This document shows positions 45,505-56,898 of a stretch of 64,000 bases of DNA, in pieces. This DNA is from Agapanthus africanus (lineage: Eukaryota > Streptophyta > Magnoliopsida > Asparagales > Amaryllidaceae). Under the pieces are notes generated by a model, which did not search any database, was not told the DNA's origin, and saw only the letters and a list, made by a program, of their open reading frames with translations. The stretch's first letter is position 1, and every line of letters begins with the position of its first letter. Where the stretch lies: assembly GCA_030015575.1 (NCBI GenBank), contig JASDDO010000026.1:68845433-68909432 (forward strand). The letters are read 5' to 3'. The translations under genes were made by a program, and so were the position numbers.

Positions 45505-48500
45505 AATTCCCCTACTACTTTGCCCACGTAGGTATGTACGTGGGTGAAGTAGTGCAGAGTTATGTAGGGCCATAGAATTGAGGGCTTAGGAGACAAGTTT
45601 AGGGTCCTTGTAGCCTAAGACTTTTTCCATCTTCATGAACCGTAAGGTTTCAAGAAGTTTTTTCTCCCTATGAGTCGAAAGGATCTCGTAGGTGTAAATT
45701 CTCTCTAGAAATCGTGAGAATTTCTAAGTGTTCATCGCCTCCGTAAGTTGTAAGGATCTTACTCGGGTATTTTTCCTTACGAATCGTGAGGACCCGTAAG
45801 TAGCTTCTTTATTTCTGCGGCAAATATGGCTTTGGCAAATGTAGCCCTCAGATAGTCCATATTGACCTTCTTGTAGAGCAGCAATGGCTTAGGAAACAGG
45901 TTCAGATCTGCTGCCTAAGGCTTTCCAACTTTATGAGCCGTGAATGTCTCATAAAGGTTTTTCTCCCTACGAGTCGAGAGGATCTCGTAGGTGTATTTTC
46001 TCCTTAGGAATCATGAGGATTCCTAAGTGTATTTTCTCTTGAGAGTCGTAAGGATCTCGCAAGAGAATTTTCCCGTTTACAAGTCGACAGGACTCGTAAG
46101 TGGTTGTTTCCCTTCTTGTCGATGTTTGTCTTCGGAGAGTGTGGCCCGTGAATAGTATGCAAGCGTCCATCTTTACCTCCTTGCAGGGCAGTGATGCCTT
46201 AGGAAACAGGGTTATGATCTGCCGCCTAAGACTTTTCAACTTTATGAGACATGAGGGTCTTATAAAGACTTTTCTCCCTACAAGTCGAGAGGTTCCCGTA
46301 GGTGTAATTTCTCCTTAGGAGTCGTGAGGACTCCTAAGTATGCTTTCTTTTGAGAGTCGTAAGGATCTCGCAAGAGAATTTTTCCGCTTACAAGTCGAGA
46401 GGACTCGTAAGTGGTTGTTTTCCTCCTTGTCGATGTTCGGCTTCGGAGAGTGTGGCCCGTGAATAGTATGCAAGAGCCCATCTTAGACCGACTTGCAGGG
46501 CCCCAGTGCTTAGGAAACAGGTCCTTATCCCCATTGTCTAAGGCTTTTCCTTACGAGTCGAGACGAATCGAGAAATTCTTGCAAGGACACTACTTTCCTC
46601 ACGGGTCGAGACGAATCGATAAGTTCTCGCAAGGGTTTCCTAACATCACAGTTAACTCCTGCTAATAGAAGTCCGTTAGGGTCTGTGGTACTAGGATTTT
46701 CTACCCGTCGCACCGTCGCGTTGGGTGGTATATTCCTCGATGCACAATCTTGCTGTTCGAGTAGCCTTGCGACTGTCGTGTCTCTGATCCCTTCGGGGGC
46801 TGTACAAGATGTCTTCAAGCAATCTTCCAGGTAGTATTACCGTCAAAAGAGCAAGTGTTAGGGATATTCCATGTCGCTTTTTACTTGAGGTTAGACTCAG
46901 TTTGGGAGCCCCGATGAGTCATAACCACTCCGCGCTGGTGTGGGATGATCTCCGATAGTCTTTCAGGTTTTATATGAGTTGCCGTCAAGACCCTGAAGCT
47001 AGGAATATTGCCTTTGCTTAATTTGCTGGCATTGCGTCTGCTGTAATGAGACGAATGCCGAGGTGGTCTTTAGGATGTCTGTGAACCGTCGAGATTTGGA
47101 ACTAGGGACTTTGCCATGGCTCCGTTGTTGGTGTTGCGTCTGCATCCTGTTGGAGGAAGAACGCTGGGGTGACATCGCATCTGCTGTATCGAGACGAACG
47201 TCGAGATGGTCTCTAGCTTGTTTGTGAACCGTCGAGATTTGGAACTAGGGACTTTGCCGTGGTTCCGTTTGGCCGACGTTGTATATTCCTGCAGAGACAC
47301 TGATTTCTCTGCGGTTCGGCGCGAATCAAGATGTTCTCGTCAAGGATGCTGATTTCCCTGAATCGAGGTTTTGGCCAAGGACACTGATTTCCCTAGGGTC
47401 GGTTGACTTGTTTCTGAGACGGAGCGTTGATCCGGTGGGGAGGTCATTGGTTAACTTGCTTCCAAGACGGAGCGTTGCTCCGTCGGGGAGGTCATTGGTT
47501 GACTCTAGGCTGTCTGTGGACCGTGGAGTCTTGGAACTAGGACTTTGCCGCGGCTCCGCTTTGTTGACGTCGCATCCGAATCCTGCTAGAATGAGGAGGA
47601 ACGCCGTTGTTGTTCTTTTGGGATGCAGATGTTGCCGTCCAGATCTGACTCTCTCTTTGACAAGGTCTGGTGGGGAAATGTGGTCCCCCTTTTGTTTATG
47701 CCCATGGATTGTATACATGGGTTAGTATGGATTCACCCGTAGGGCAAAAAGTTTCATTTCATTTTTTTATTTCTTTCCGCGATGCTCTATCATTTCAGCT
47801 TTTTATATCGCGAAGGTCGCGATTGCCCAATCATGTCGGCTATTTTTCGTGGTGCCCAATCATTTCGGCTATTTTGTATGCATATTTTTTTTACTTGCTG
47901 ATTTTGTTGCAAGTTGCCCTATCATTTCGGCTATTTCATATGCATTTTTGGCTCGTCGACTTTTCGCCACGAGTATGGAACTTGGAATCTGGTGTCAATC
48001 TTAGCATCAGCATCGCTGCGACTGGAATATTGCCAGGAGCGAATCATCATTTGCCGTGAAAGGACTTGGAATTTGATTCCGATGTAGGGATCAGTATCGC
48101 TACAACTGGGATATTGCCAGGAGCGAATCATCATTTGCCCTTGTTGGTTCGAACAAAGGTGGCTTAGCAAACAGGGTTAAGATCCTGTCAGCTAAGGCTT
48201 TTGACTTCATGAGCCGTAAGGGTCTCATAAAGGTGTTTCTCCTTACTAGTCGTGAGGATCTCGTAGGTGTCTTTTCTCCTCAGGAATCGTGAGGATTCCT
48301 AAGTGTGTTTTCTCTTATAAGTCGTAAGGATCTTACAAGAGTGTTTTCTTCTTATAAGTCGAGAGGACTTACAAGGGTTGTTCACCGTATGCGCATATCC
48401 CTAGTCGCTGGTGGGACTCTGTTAGGGAAATGTTTATTCGTGCCCGTAGATTGTATACAAGGATCAATGCTTGTAAGGCAATCTGGGGATTGTAATGGCT

Positions 48501-49070
48501 TAAGAACAGGTTCAGATCCCTGTAGCTTAAGTCTTTTGAATCCTATGAGCCGTGAGGGTCTCAAAGGGGAATTCTCCTTACGAGTCGTGAGGATCTCGTA
48601 AGTGTTTTCTCCTAGGAATCGTGGGGATTCCTAAGTGTGTTGTTCCCTTATGATTCGTAAGGATCTCACGCAGGTGGTTTCTCCTCACAAGGTCGAGAGG
48701 ACCTTGCAAGTGTCTTTTAACGAGGTTGCGCCCTTTCGGATTTTCACAAAACTCGCCGGTAGCCCTGCTGTTTTTACTCACGGAGCCCTTTCGGGTTTTC
48801 ATCCGTGCCCATTTTGCTTATGGACATACCGTTTTCTCTCTTTTTTTATTATTCTTTTTTGTTTTTTTTACTTTATTTTTTGTGTCAGCCTTGGGATACT
48901 GCGGTCCGTAGTAGTTTATCGACGTCTCGGTCAATAGCCAGTTTTAGGACATAGTGGTCTATCGTTAGTTTAAGGACGTTTCGGTCCGCAGCCAGTTTTA
49001 TGACATAACGGTCCATCGTTAGTTTAAGGACGTTTCGGTTCGTAGCTAGTTTTAGGACATAGTGGTCCAT
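45505..49070 (-). other. Element D 3' untranslated region
   Basis: No gene. It holds hairpin repeats (45640-46600, 48190-48710), three copies of a block about AACCGTCGAGATTTGGAACT (near 47085, 47225 and 47515 with variation), inverted GCCGAAATGATTGGGCA repeats (47825-47940) and a 63-bp triplicate at 48900-49065. A purine tract (AGTAGGGGAATT on the minus strand) abuts the LTR at 45505-45516. Confidence 0.7.
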
Positions 49071-49082
49071 AGGGATTTCTCT

Positions 49083-51662
49083 ATGAATGAGCATGATGCC
49101 CCCGGCATGTCCATCTTTTTCGGAGCATGTGGTTGTGGCGGATTCATCTTCCAGTTTTCGGACAGCGTGAACTTGCCCTGTTGGTATTGGTCTTCAACCC
49201 AGTTTTTGAAGACATAGCAGTCTTCGATCGGATGGCCCAATACTCGGTGGTAGGGGCAGTAATTAGGATCGTTGACATCGTTCGGTCGCGCGTTGGGTGT
49301 CTCGACTCCGGTAGAATGATGGGCCCATTGCGCACTGCCAGTTCAAACAGTTTCCTTGTTTTATCTCGGGGAAACGAGTAAGGACGTCTCAACTTCTCAT
49401 CAAGGGATTGCCGCTTGTTGCTTTGGCGAACAACCGATCTCGGGCTACTCGGTTGTTGTTGAGCGTTGGCGACGAAGGTTGCTTTCCCTTTGCCCTTTTC
49501 ATTCCAAAGCTCCGTCTTTGAAGAGAAAGGCCTATGGCCCATCTGGTCCATTTGGGCCAGCTTGTCAATCAAGGCCTGGAAGGTGATAGGCTTGAAGAAC
49601 ATCATGAATTGGGATATAGTCGCCTGCGGATTGAGGGTTCCCGTAAACATGCCCACTGCAGGAGCCTCTTCGATGCGCAGTTCGCACTTCGACCATAGAT
49701 TCTGCCACTGTACCGCATACTGAACCCATGTTTCTCCCGGCTTCACCTTGGCATTGATCAGCGCCGTGATTGGGGTACGTTCGCTAGCGCTCGCAAAACG
49801 TTGGGTGAATAGTAGCTCCATCTCTGCAAATGTCTTGATAGAGTCATTCGGGAGTTCCGAATACCACTTGAATGCCGTCTTCGACAAGTTGCCAAAAAAC
49901 TGGCGGAGCAGTAGTTTATCGTCACCTCCGGTATTGCCGCACAGAGCCCTGAATTGAGCAACATGCTGGTGTGGATTCCCCGTCCCCTTATATACGTGAA
50001 ATTTGGGGATCGTGTATCCCGGCGGGTACTTTATTTGGCCGTACCAACCTGGATAGGGCCGTCCAGTTCTGACGACTTGGCCAGCCGCTTCATTCGCTTG
50101 ATGAGCTCATATTTGTTGAGCTATATAATCATCGAGCGTGGCTTTGGAGATAGTCTCCTCCTTGGCAGCCGACAGAGCCGACAGAGGATTTGATGTCTCT
50201 CCTCTATCATCTTCAATTATCACTAGAGGATCTTCGATTGGAGGGTCCGGTTGGATCATCATGCCTACCATATCTTAGAATAGAAGGGCCATTTTTTTTT
50301 ATATTGGCCGCTTGTTCCGCGGCCTCTTTGTTCTTCCTCTCAAGCATTCTCCGAAGGAATTCGGCATCGGTTTCTTGCTCATGGCGCTGCTCCGAGGATG
50401 TCTCCGGGTTTGCTTTCGGTCCCGTAAGTGCGGCCATAGCCGTTAGCATTTCTTGGAGTTTTTGTTGCTGTTGCTCCTGAGCCTTAGTCACTGATCGCGT
50501 AAGCGGTCGATGACCTGTGGAGATACGACTATCCTCTTTTTCGGATGCCATATAGACGGTATCCACCACCATGTCCCCAGCCTTAGGGTGTTTGGGTTTG
50601 GTGGTCTTATGATTCATCGCAGACGCAAGGATTTTCTCCGGCCTTCTCCTCTTGTGGGCGGTCGAAGTTGAGGGGGCTTCTGCAGTGGGCACCCAAGTAG
50701 CCGTCGCCTTTTGTGGCTTGACAGGATGGTCGTCTTCTCGCTGAACTTTCACCTTTTTTTGTTGGCGAGAGTAATCTTGATCAATCACCGAGTTCTGGAC
50801 TTGACGCCAGACCTTGTAAATTTTAGAGGACAGCCGCTGAGGGGGCTGCTCCAGCTTTGCCTTTGTGGCTTTCTCCGTAGGTGGATGAGATCTCTTCAGC
50901 ACGGCAGTCAGAGAGTTTTTGCACACTCTCCTCAGCGGTTCAAAGCTGTTCCCAGTTGGAACAGCAACATCGATTTCCACCGTTGGAGCCGGCGGAGTCA
51001 GTCCAGAAGGAGAGTTTCCCCCAACCTTCCTTACTCGGCGCCAGTGGCGACGTCGAGCGTGTCGAGCCATTGGGATTATCTCAGCCGTAGGAGTGACTTC
51101 CTCATGCCCCCTGTGTTGGTCAGAAGTTTTCGTTGTCAGCCTATTGAAGACTGATGTCCGCTGAGTGGGGATAGCCAACCTATCGAAGGCAGACTTCCGA
51201 GCAGGGGGAGCAGCCTTGATGATTTCACCTGGAATAGGAGCTGAAACAGTCAGTCTTGTGAAGACCGACCCTTTGGTAGAAGAAGCCGCCTTGACGACTT
51301 CAGGAGCAGGAATGGCTATCCACTTAGGGATAACCCTTTCTGGTATCGCGGGCTTCTTCATGGGCCCAAATGAGTTTTGGCCCAGTATGTCAAAGACTGA
51401 GGCGTTGGAGCTGGACGACTCGTTGAGAGGGGCCGCAGTAGTTGTGAGCTGATTAAAGACCGAGCTCTTCGGAGCTTCTTGCAACGGCAGAGGGGCATTG
51501 AAGCTCATTGGTGAGAGCATGGTCCCAAAGAATAACCCAGTGGTGGCCTGAGATACCTGCTCCACTGGCATCTTGAAAAGGGAGGCCGCTTGAGGCCCGT
51601 AGGTCACTCCTCCGGTAAGGATGGAGTGGGAGTTGTTGCAATGAGTGCAGTTTGAAGCCATT
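49083..51662 (-). pseudogene. Element D N-terminal region and gag, truncated
   Basis: ATG at 51662 (MASNCTHCNN) opens a frame that includes the SVFNQL/SVFDIL/SVFTRL repeats and the basic region of Element C without a break, showing that these belong to one polyprotein. An extra base in an A-run (T-run on plus) near 50290-50298 shifts the frame. TGA at 50109-50107 replaces an Arg codon kept as CGA in C. The capsid-type part reads KTAFKWYSELPNDSIKTFAEM, and one CHHC module occurs (MGHPIEDC end). The frame then runs into the deletion junction near 49070. No pol domain follows, so movement would need another element. Confidence 0.82.
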
Positions 51663-51810
51663 AATCTTTTGTTTTCTGCACGGAGCAAGACACCAAATCT
51701 TAGTACCTCGAACCCAAGGGCAACCATATCAAACCGCGATTCGTTCGCGAACACGACACATGAAGTGTGGAGTGGAAAGAGAAAAAGGTCCCACCGGGCG
51801 TGCCAGAATC

Positions 51811-54800
51811 CGTTCTCCGCCGAAAGACGCAACCGGGACGTTGGGACGTCTGGCCTGAATTTTTGGGGCAGATGCTATTTGGATTTATCCGTTCACCTCT
51901 CCGAAGATGCCAAGTTGATTTATGGCACCGTGTATCGGAGGTTTAGACGGATGCGGCCGATGTAGCAGACTTCGTCAGATTCCCCCTTGTTGTGAGGGGT
52001 TTTTGATTGTGGGGACGCTCTTCCCTGCAGGCGCAAGCCCCTGCAGTTAATTACGCTACCGCATCGCGGTAACCACTTTCTCCTGCTCCAGAATGTCACT
52101 TCGTGTCGTGTGTGTTTGATTTATTTTTGGTTGCTTGTGGATTGTATACGGAGACTAATTTGTGTTGTCGCCCGTAGGGCGTGGATTAGTCCAAATCCGT
52201 ATTTTCTTAGACTTGGGTTTTGGTTTGGGTTAAGGATCATTAATCTCATTTGAGGCTAAGATCAACTTAAACGTTTGTTAAGGATACGTTAGTCTAATTT
52301 TAGACTAAGATCAACTTAACCATTTGTTAAGGATACGATAGTCTAATTTTAGACTAAGATCTACTTAACAGGATCATTTAGATCCAACAAAAGAGCATTT
52401 GGGCTCTATTGTTTTAGTTTAGGGACTTTGCGGTCCATAAGTTTAAGGACATCATAGTCCATGGAGTTTAAAGACATCATAGTCTAGTTTAGAGACATCA
52501 TAGTCTGTAGGGTTTAAAGACATCATAGTCTATGAGTTTAAGGACCTCACAGTCCATAAAGTTTAAGGACATCATAGTCCATGAGTTTAAAGACCCCACA
52601 GTCCATAAAATTTAAGGACATCATAGTCCATAGAATTCTGGTTTAACCAGTTTGGGGATGCATGAATAGTTATTGGTTATTGGGACTCCCATCTCTCTGA
52701 AGATATTGAAGGATTACAACGACATGTATCAGAGGTATGAAGAGATGTACCCTTGAACCAATGTCCCGATTTTAGGAAGTGGGATGAATATAAGTTTAGA
52801 TGTCATCTGTTAGGAGAACACTAGTCATCTTTGGGACTAGGATTAGTTTGGGGAGACCTGAACATGGGGCTTAGTTGATTGATGACAAAAAGGGTCTTGT
52901 CTTCTGAAGACTTGGCTAATTTGAGCTAAGGTTGATTTCCCTTAGTCACCCCATAGTGCTAAGAACCGAGTCAGTGTTAAACACTAGACTTTGGAGGAGC
53001 TCACATATGAACACGTGAGGGCCCCGAAGTGGGCATTGTTTCTTGAGTTTATTCCCTCATATATATATATATTTATATATAAGTGCTGAGCACTTGGCTC
53101 ACGTGTGAACACGTGAGGCGCCTAAAGTAAGAACTGTTCACTGGATTTTATTCCTCTTTCATTTATAAGTGCTAAGCACTTGGTTCATCAAACAGTCACG
53201 TGTAGACACGTGAGGTGCCTTCAAAATGCGAGCGCTGTCTTTGGAATTTTCTCCCTCTTTTATACACCACAATTTGGGGGTCACGTGGGAACACGTGAGG
53301 TGCCCCCAAATTGAGATGTGTTTTAGATTTACTCCCCTTTTTGAAAAGCTTGTTCAGTGATGCGCCAAGAGTTATTGGTTATTGGGACCCTCCACCTCTC
53401 TAAAGACGTTGAAGAATTACAACGACATGTATTGGAGGTGTGGAGAGATATACCCTTAAACCAAATTCCAGATCGAGGGGAGAGATCATGGTGGGATGAA
53501 CATCATTTTAGATGCCATCTGTTCGGAGCTCATTAGCTATCTCTGGGATTGAGATCGGTCTGGGGGACCCTGAGCATGAGGGGCTCGATTGACGGTCCTT
53601 GTTGGTCTGATTCTGGCTAATGTTAGCCCTTCACAGTGTTCAACACTAACATGTTTATTCAGCGCTCACGTGCTCCCACGTGATACTCTGAGGCAGTGTT
53701 AAACACTGGAATTTGAGAATGCTCACGTGTCGCACGTGATGCATATAAGTGTTAAACACTTTAGCCCTGTGGCCGTCACGTGCAAGCACGTAAGGTGCTA
53801 GCGCTGCTTCTTTGGGTTTATTCTTTTGTTCTCTTTTGAGAGCCAAGCACTATTTGGGTCACGTGAGATCAAGTGAGGCACCTAAAATGTGGAAACTGCC
53901 TTTGATTTATTCCTTTTTTGCTTTATAAGTGCTAAGCACTACTTGATGGTCACGTGGGGTCACGTGAGGCGCTCCAAAAATAGGGTTTATTCCCTTTTTA
54001 TTTTGAGAAGTTTGTTCAAGGGTCACGTGAGAGCACGTGACCTAATTTCATTCGTTCTCTTTTGATTATTGAGGGGGGGGGGAGTCACGTGGACACACGT
54101 GATCATGTTGGGTACTGATCTCTTTTACGTGCATGGAGAGTTGAATCCCTTGTTTAAAAATTTAATTCTTTTATAGGGTTAAACCCTAATTTTATTTAGA
54201 GGAAATAAATTCCTATGTGTTTTGTAAGAGTTAAACTCTTTTGGATTCAGTTCTTTCCCCTAGTTTTTGAATCTGCATGACAGAATCTCCCTGATGAGAA
54301 TTAAATTCTCAACTTGTGGGGAGATCTGCTTCTGTAGATCTTAACCAGAGGAAGAACTATGTTCTTTTAGAAGAGTTAAACTCTTAGTTTGAGAATTAAA
54401 TTCTCTTTTTATGGGATCTTTTGGGAGGGGTTCCCCTCTTTAGAGAATTAAATTCTCTCTCTATTTTTCTTCCCCCTCCTCCTTTTTCTTTTCTCCTTCT
54501 TGGCTCTTATTTATAGGAGAAAGAAAAGAATCAGTTTGTTCAGCAAATCTCTCATTGAGAGATTTTTAATTGATTTTATAACCAACATGATCTTTTAGAT
54601 CACTCGGTGAATTTTATTCACCGTTGGATTTTTAATCCAAAGGCCCTCTGTTTAACAGAGAAGATTTCTCGTTTGTTTAACAAGATTATAAATATCTTGT
54701 TAGTTTTAACAAGATTAGAATTTTATTCTATCAAATCCTTTTAGTTTAACAAGATCAGAAATATATTTTCTTAATATGGATATCTTGTTAACATAGAATT

Positions 54801-55412
54801 TTATTCTTATTATAAAATTAGGAAAATATTTTCCTATGATAGATTTTTATTCTATCAAATGATCACTGCTGGATTTTTGATCTAAGGGTCCTCTGTTTAA
54901 GAAAGAAGATCTTTCTAGTTTAAGAAAGATTAAGAAAATATTTCTCAAATAGAATTTAATTCTAGAATTTGATAGGAACATTTTAAATTAGGGTGCTCAC
55001 ATGTTTTGCATGTGATTGGCAAAAACACTCACGTGTTTAACACGTGACCCCTAGTATGGGTTTTAGCCTGTGTATGTTCAGAGCGCTCACGTGTGTAACA
55101 CGTGAGGTATGTTTGGCCCTTGGTTATTTATGTTCAGCGCTCATATGCTTTGCATATGAGCGCCCACGTGTTTTACATGTGATGCATGTTTGACCCTTGG
55201 TTATTTATGTTCAGCGCTCATATGCTTTGCATATGAGCGCCCACGTGTTTTACACGTGATGCCTGTTTGGCCCTTGATTATTTATGTTCGGCGCTCATAT
55301 GCTTTGCATATGTGCGCCCACGTGTTTTACACGTGATGCCTGTTTTTTGAGGATTCTCCCCCTTTTTTGTTAGGGAACAAGTAGCTCTTGGCCGAAAATT
55401 TTGGCGGGAACA
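51811..55412 (-). repeat. Element D 5' LTR
   Basis: The 3602-bp LTR has about a dozen paired G-box sites. On the plus strand its inner end reads CGTTCTCC where the partner has TGTTCTCC, one terminal base changed. The minus-strand TATA box is CCTATAAATAAG at 54507-54518. Confidence 0.88.
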
Positions 55413-55446
55413 CGCCTTCCAAGTGGCTTATCACCGCCTCATACAT
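55413..55446 (-). pseudogene. Antisense gene 1 of Element B, first codons
   Basis: ATG at 55446-55444 is the first start after the minus-strand TATA box at 55591-55601. The codons MYEAVISHLEG run into the border of Element D. The rest of the gene lies at 41898-41511. Confidence 0.55.
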
Positions 55447-55590
55447 CTCTTCAGAACGATCGAGATTATAAAAATACACATCGTCCCGAGAAACGATCTC
55501 CCTGATGGTATATACGCGGCCGGTCACCTTCGAGAAACATAAGACTAGGAAGAAACTGATATGAGAATTCGAAGGTGAGATAATACCTTC

Positions 55591-55601
55591 GATATTTATA
55601 G
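55591..55601 (-). promoter_or_regulatory. TATA box of antisense gene 1
   Basis: CTATAAATATC on the minus strand lies about 150 bases before the first ATG. Confidence 0.55.
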
Positions 55602-55794
55602 CCTCAACAAATGTCTTCCAACGGCCGAGATCTACTAGCGTAACAACGCAAATTACGGAATATCGCACTTTCCCGATATGGTACCGCCACGTGTCGTCCG
55701 TGACAGTCACCATTCCCACCTATATGGGTCACGGAAAGTTGAACGACATCCCAAAGAAAAACTATCGAATTCAGAAAGCCCTCGAAAATAAGCA

Positions 55795-56345
55795 GCCGAG
55801 TAGCTTCCTGCTCGGCTCAACCACCAAGGGCAGCTTCCTGCTCGGCTCATCCGCCGAGGGAAGCTTCCTGCCCAGTCAATCCGTGGATCCAAATCCCTCG
55901 ACAAGAGGCGGCTAAGTAGCTTCCTGCTCGGCTCATCCGCTGAGGGCATCTTCCTGCCTAGTCAATCTGCGGATCCCAAAGCCCTCGACAAGAGGCGGCC
56001 AATAGCTTCCTGCTCGGCTCATCCGCTGAGGGCAGCTACCTGCCCAGTCAATCTGCGGATCCCAAAGCCCTCGACAAGAGGCAACCGAGTAGCTTTCTGC
56101 TCGGCTCATCCGCTGAGGGCAGCTTCCTGCCCAGTCAATATGCGGATCCAAAGCCCTCGACAAGAGGCAGCCGAGTAGCTTCCTACTCGGCTCATCCGCT
56201 GAGGGCAGCATTCTGCCCATTCAATCCGTGGATCCAAAGCCCTCGACAAGAGGTGGCCGAGTAGCTTCCTGCTCGGCTCATCTGCTGAGGGCAGCTTCCT
56301 GCCCAGTCAATTCGCGGATCCAAAGCCTTCGTTAAGAGGTGGCCG
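55795..56345 (+). repeat. 86-bp tandem repeat array of Element B, about 6 copies
   Basis: The block CCxAGTCAAT recurs at 55871, 55957, 56043 and 56129. Units carry TAGCTTCCTGCTCGGC and GATCCAAAGCCCTCGAC and are related to the Element A array. Confidence 0.9.
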
Positions 56346-56374
56346 AGTAGTTCCCTGTTCATCCCAATCAAAAC

Positions 56375-56580
56375 TTAAATATAGGGGGCACTGGTCTGCC
56401 TACCCTTGGTTATCACTCGATTCAGACTCGATGCACGATCGCCGCCTCGACTTCGGGGAAAGGAAGGGCACCGGTCTGCCTACCGTTGGCTCTCGCTTGA
56501 TTCATACTCGATGCACGACCGTTGCCTCGATTCCGGGGAAAGGATGGACACCAGTCTGCTTATGCTTGGCTTAGCTCTCA
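56375..56580 (+). repeat. About 81-bp repeat, three copies
   Basis: Units include CACCGGTCTGCCTACC and ACTCGATGCACGA, at about 56385, 56466 and 56547. The following 200 bases are rich in short AACACTTGCGA-like words and hold no gene. Confidence 0.75.
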
Positions 56581-56791
56581 CATCGCGCTCGCTCAACGCT
56601 TGCGAAAATAGAAGCACTCCGAAAGCGAGCTAAAAACACTTGCAAAATAAAACACTTGCGAGGAAGAAAGGCTTGCGGGAGAAAAAGGCTTCAGAGCTAA
56701 AAACACTTGTAAGATAAAACACTTGCAGGGTAAAAAAGCTTGCGGGTGAAAAAGAGACTCAAAGGCAAAAACACTTACGAGCTAAAATTAA

Positions 56792-56797
56792 TTTATT
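56792..56797 (-). terminator. Poly(A) signal of antisense gene 2
   Basis: AATAAA on the minus strand, about 100 bases beyond the stop at 56899. Confidence 0.5.
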
Positions 56798-56898
56798 CAC
56801 ATTCAAAATTAAGTACAAGGTATTTTAGGCTCCCCAGCCTTACAAAAATGCCCGGAGGCGTACAAAATTGATAACAAAAAAGAAAAAAGAGAGATAAC

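Larger units (their letters stand above)
41899..55412 (-). mobile_element. Element D: pol-deleted relative of Element C, minus strand
   Basis: Two 3.6-kb LTRs (41899-45504 and 51811-55412) flank a 6.3-kb interior. Read on the minus strand it has the primer-binding site, the SVFDRL region and gag, then jumps near 49070 from a point matching 19603 in C to one matching about 26451, so about 6.8 kb with protease to integrase is absent. It continues with the repeat-rich 3' region but lacks the antisense gene. The LTRs are nearly identical by eye, suggesting a recent insertion. The flanks GGCCC and CGCCT match at only three of five bases. Confidence 0.87.

Noticed and set aside
47279-48059. Overlapping frames of about 100-150 codons in the Element D 3' region
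   Set aside because: They run through repeated and hairpin blocks, differ between repeat copies and correspond to untranslated sequence in Element C.
55449-55719. Upstream extension of antisense gene 1 as coding sequence
   Set aside because: It contains the gene's TATA box, and no in-frame ATG lies between the TATA box and 55446.
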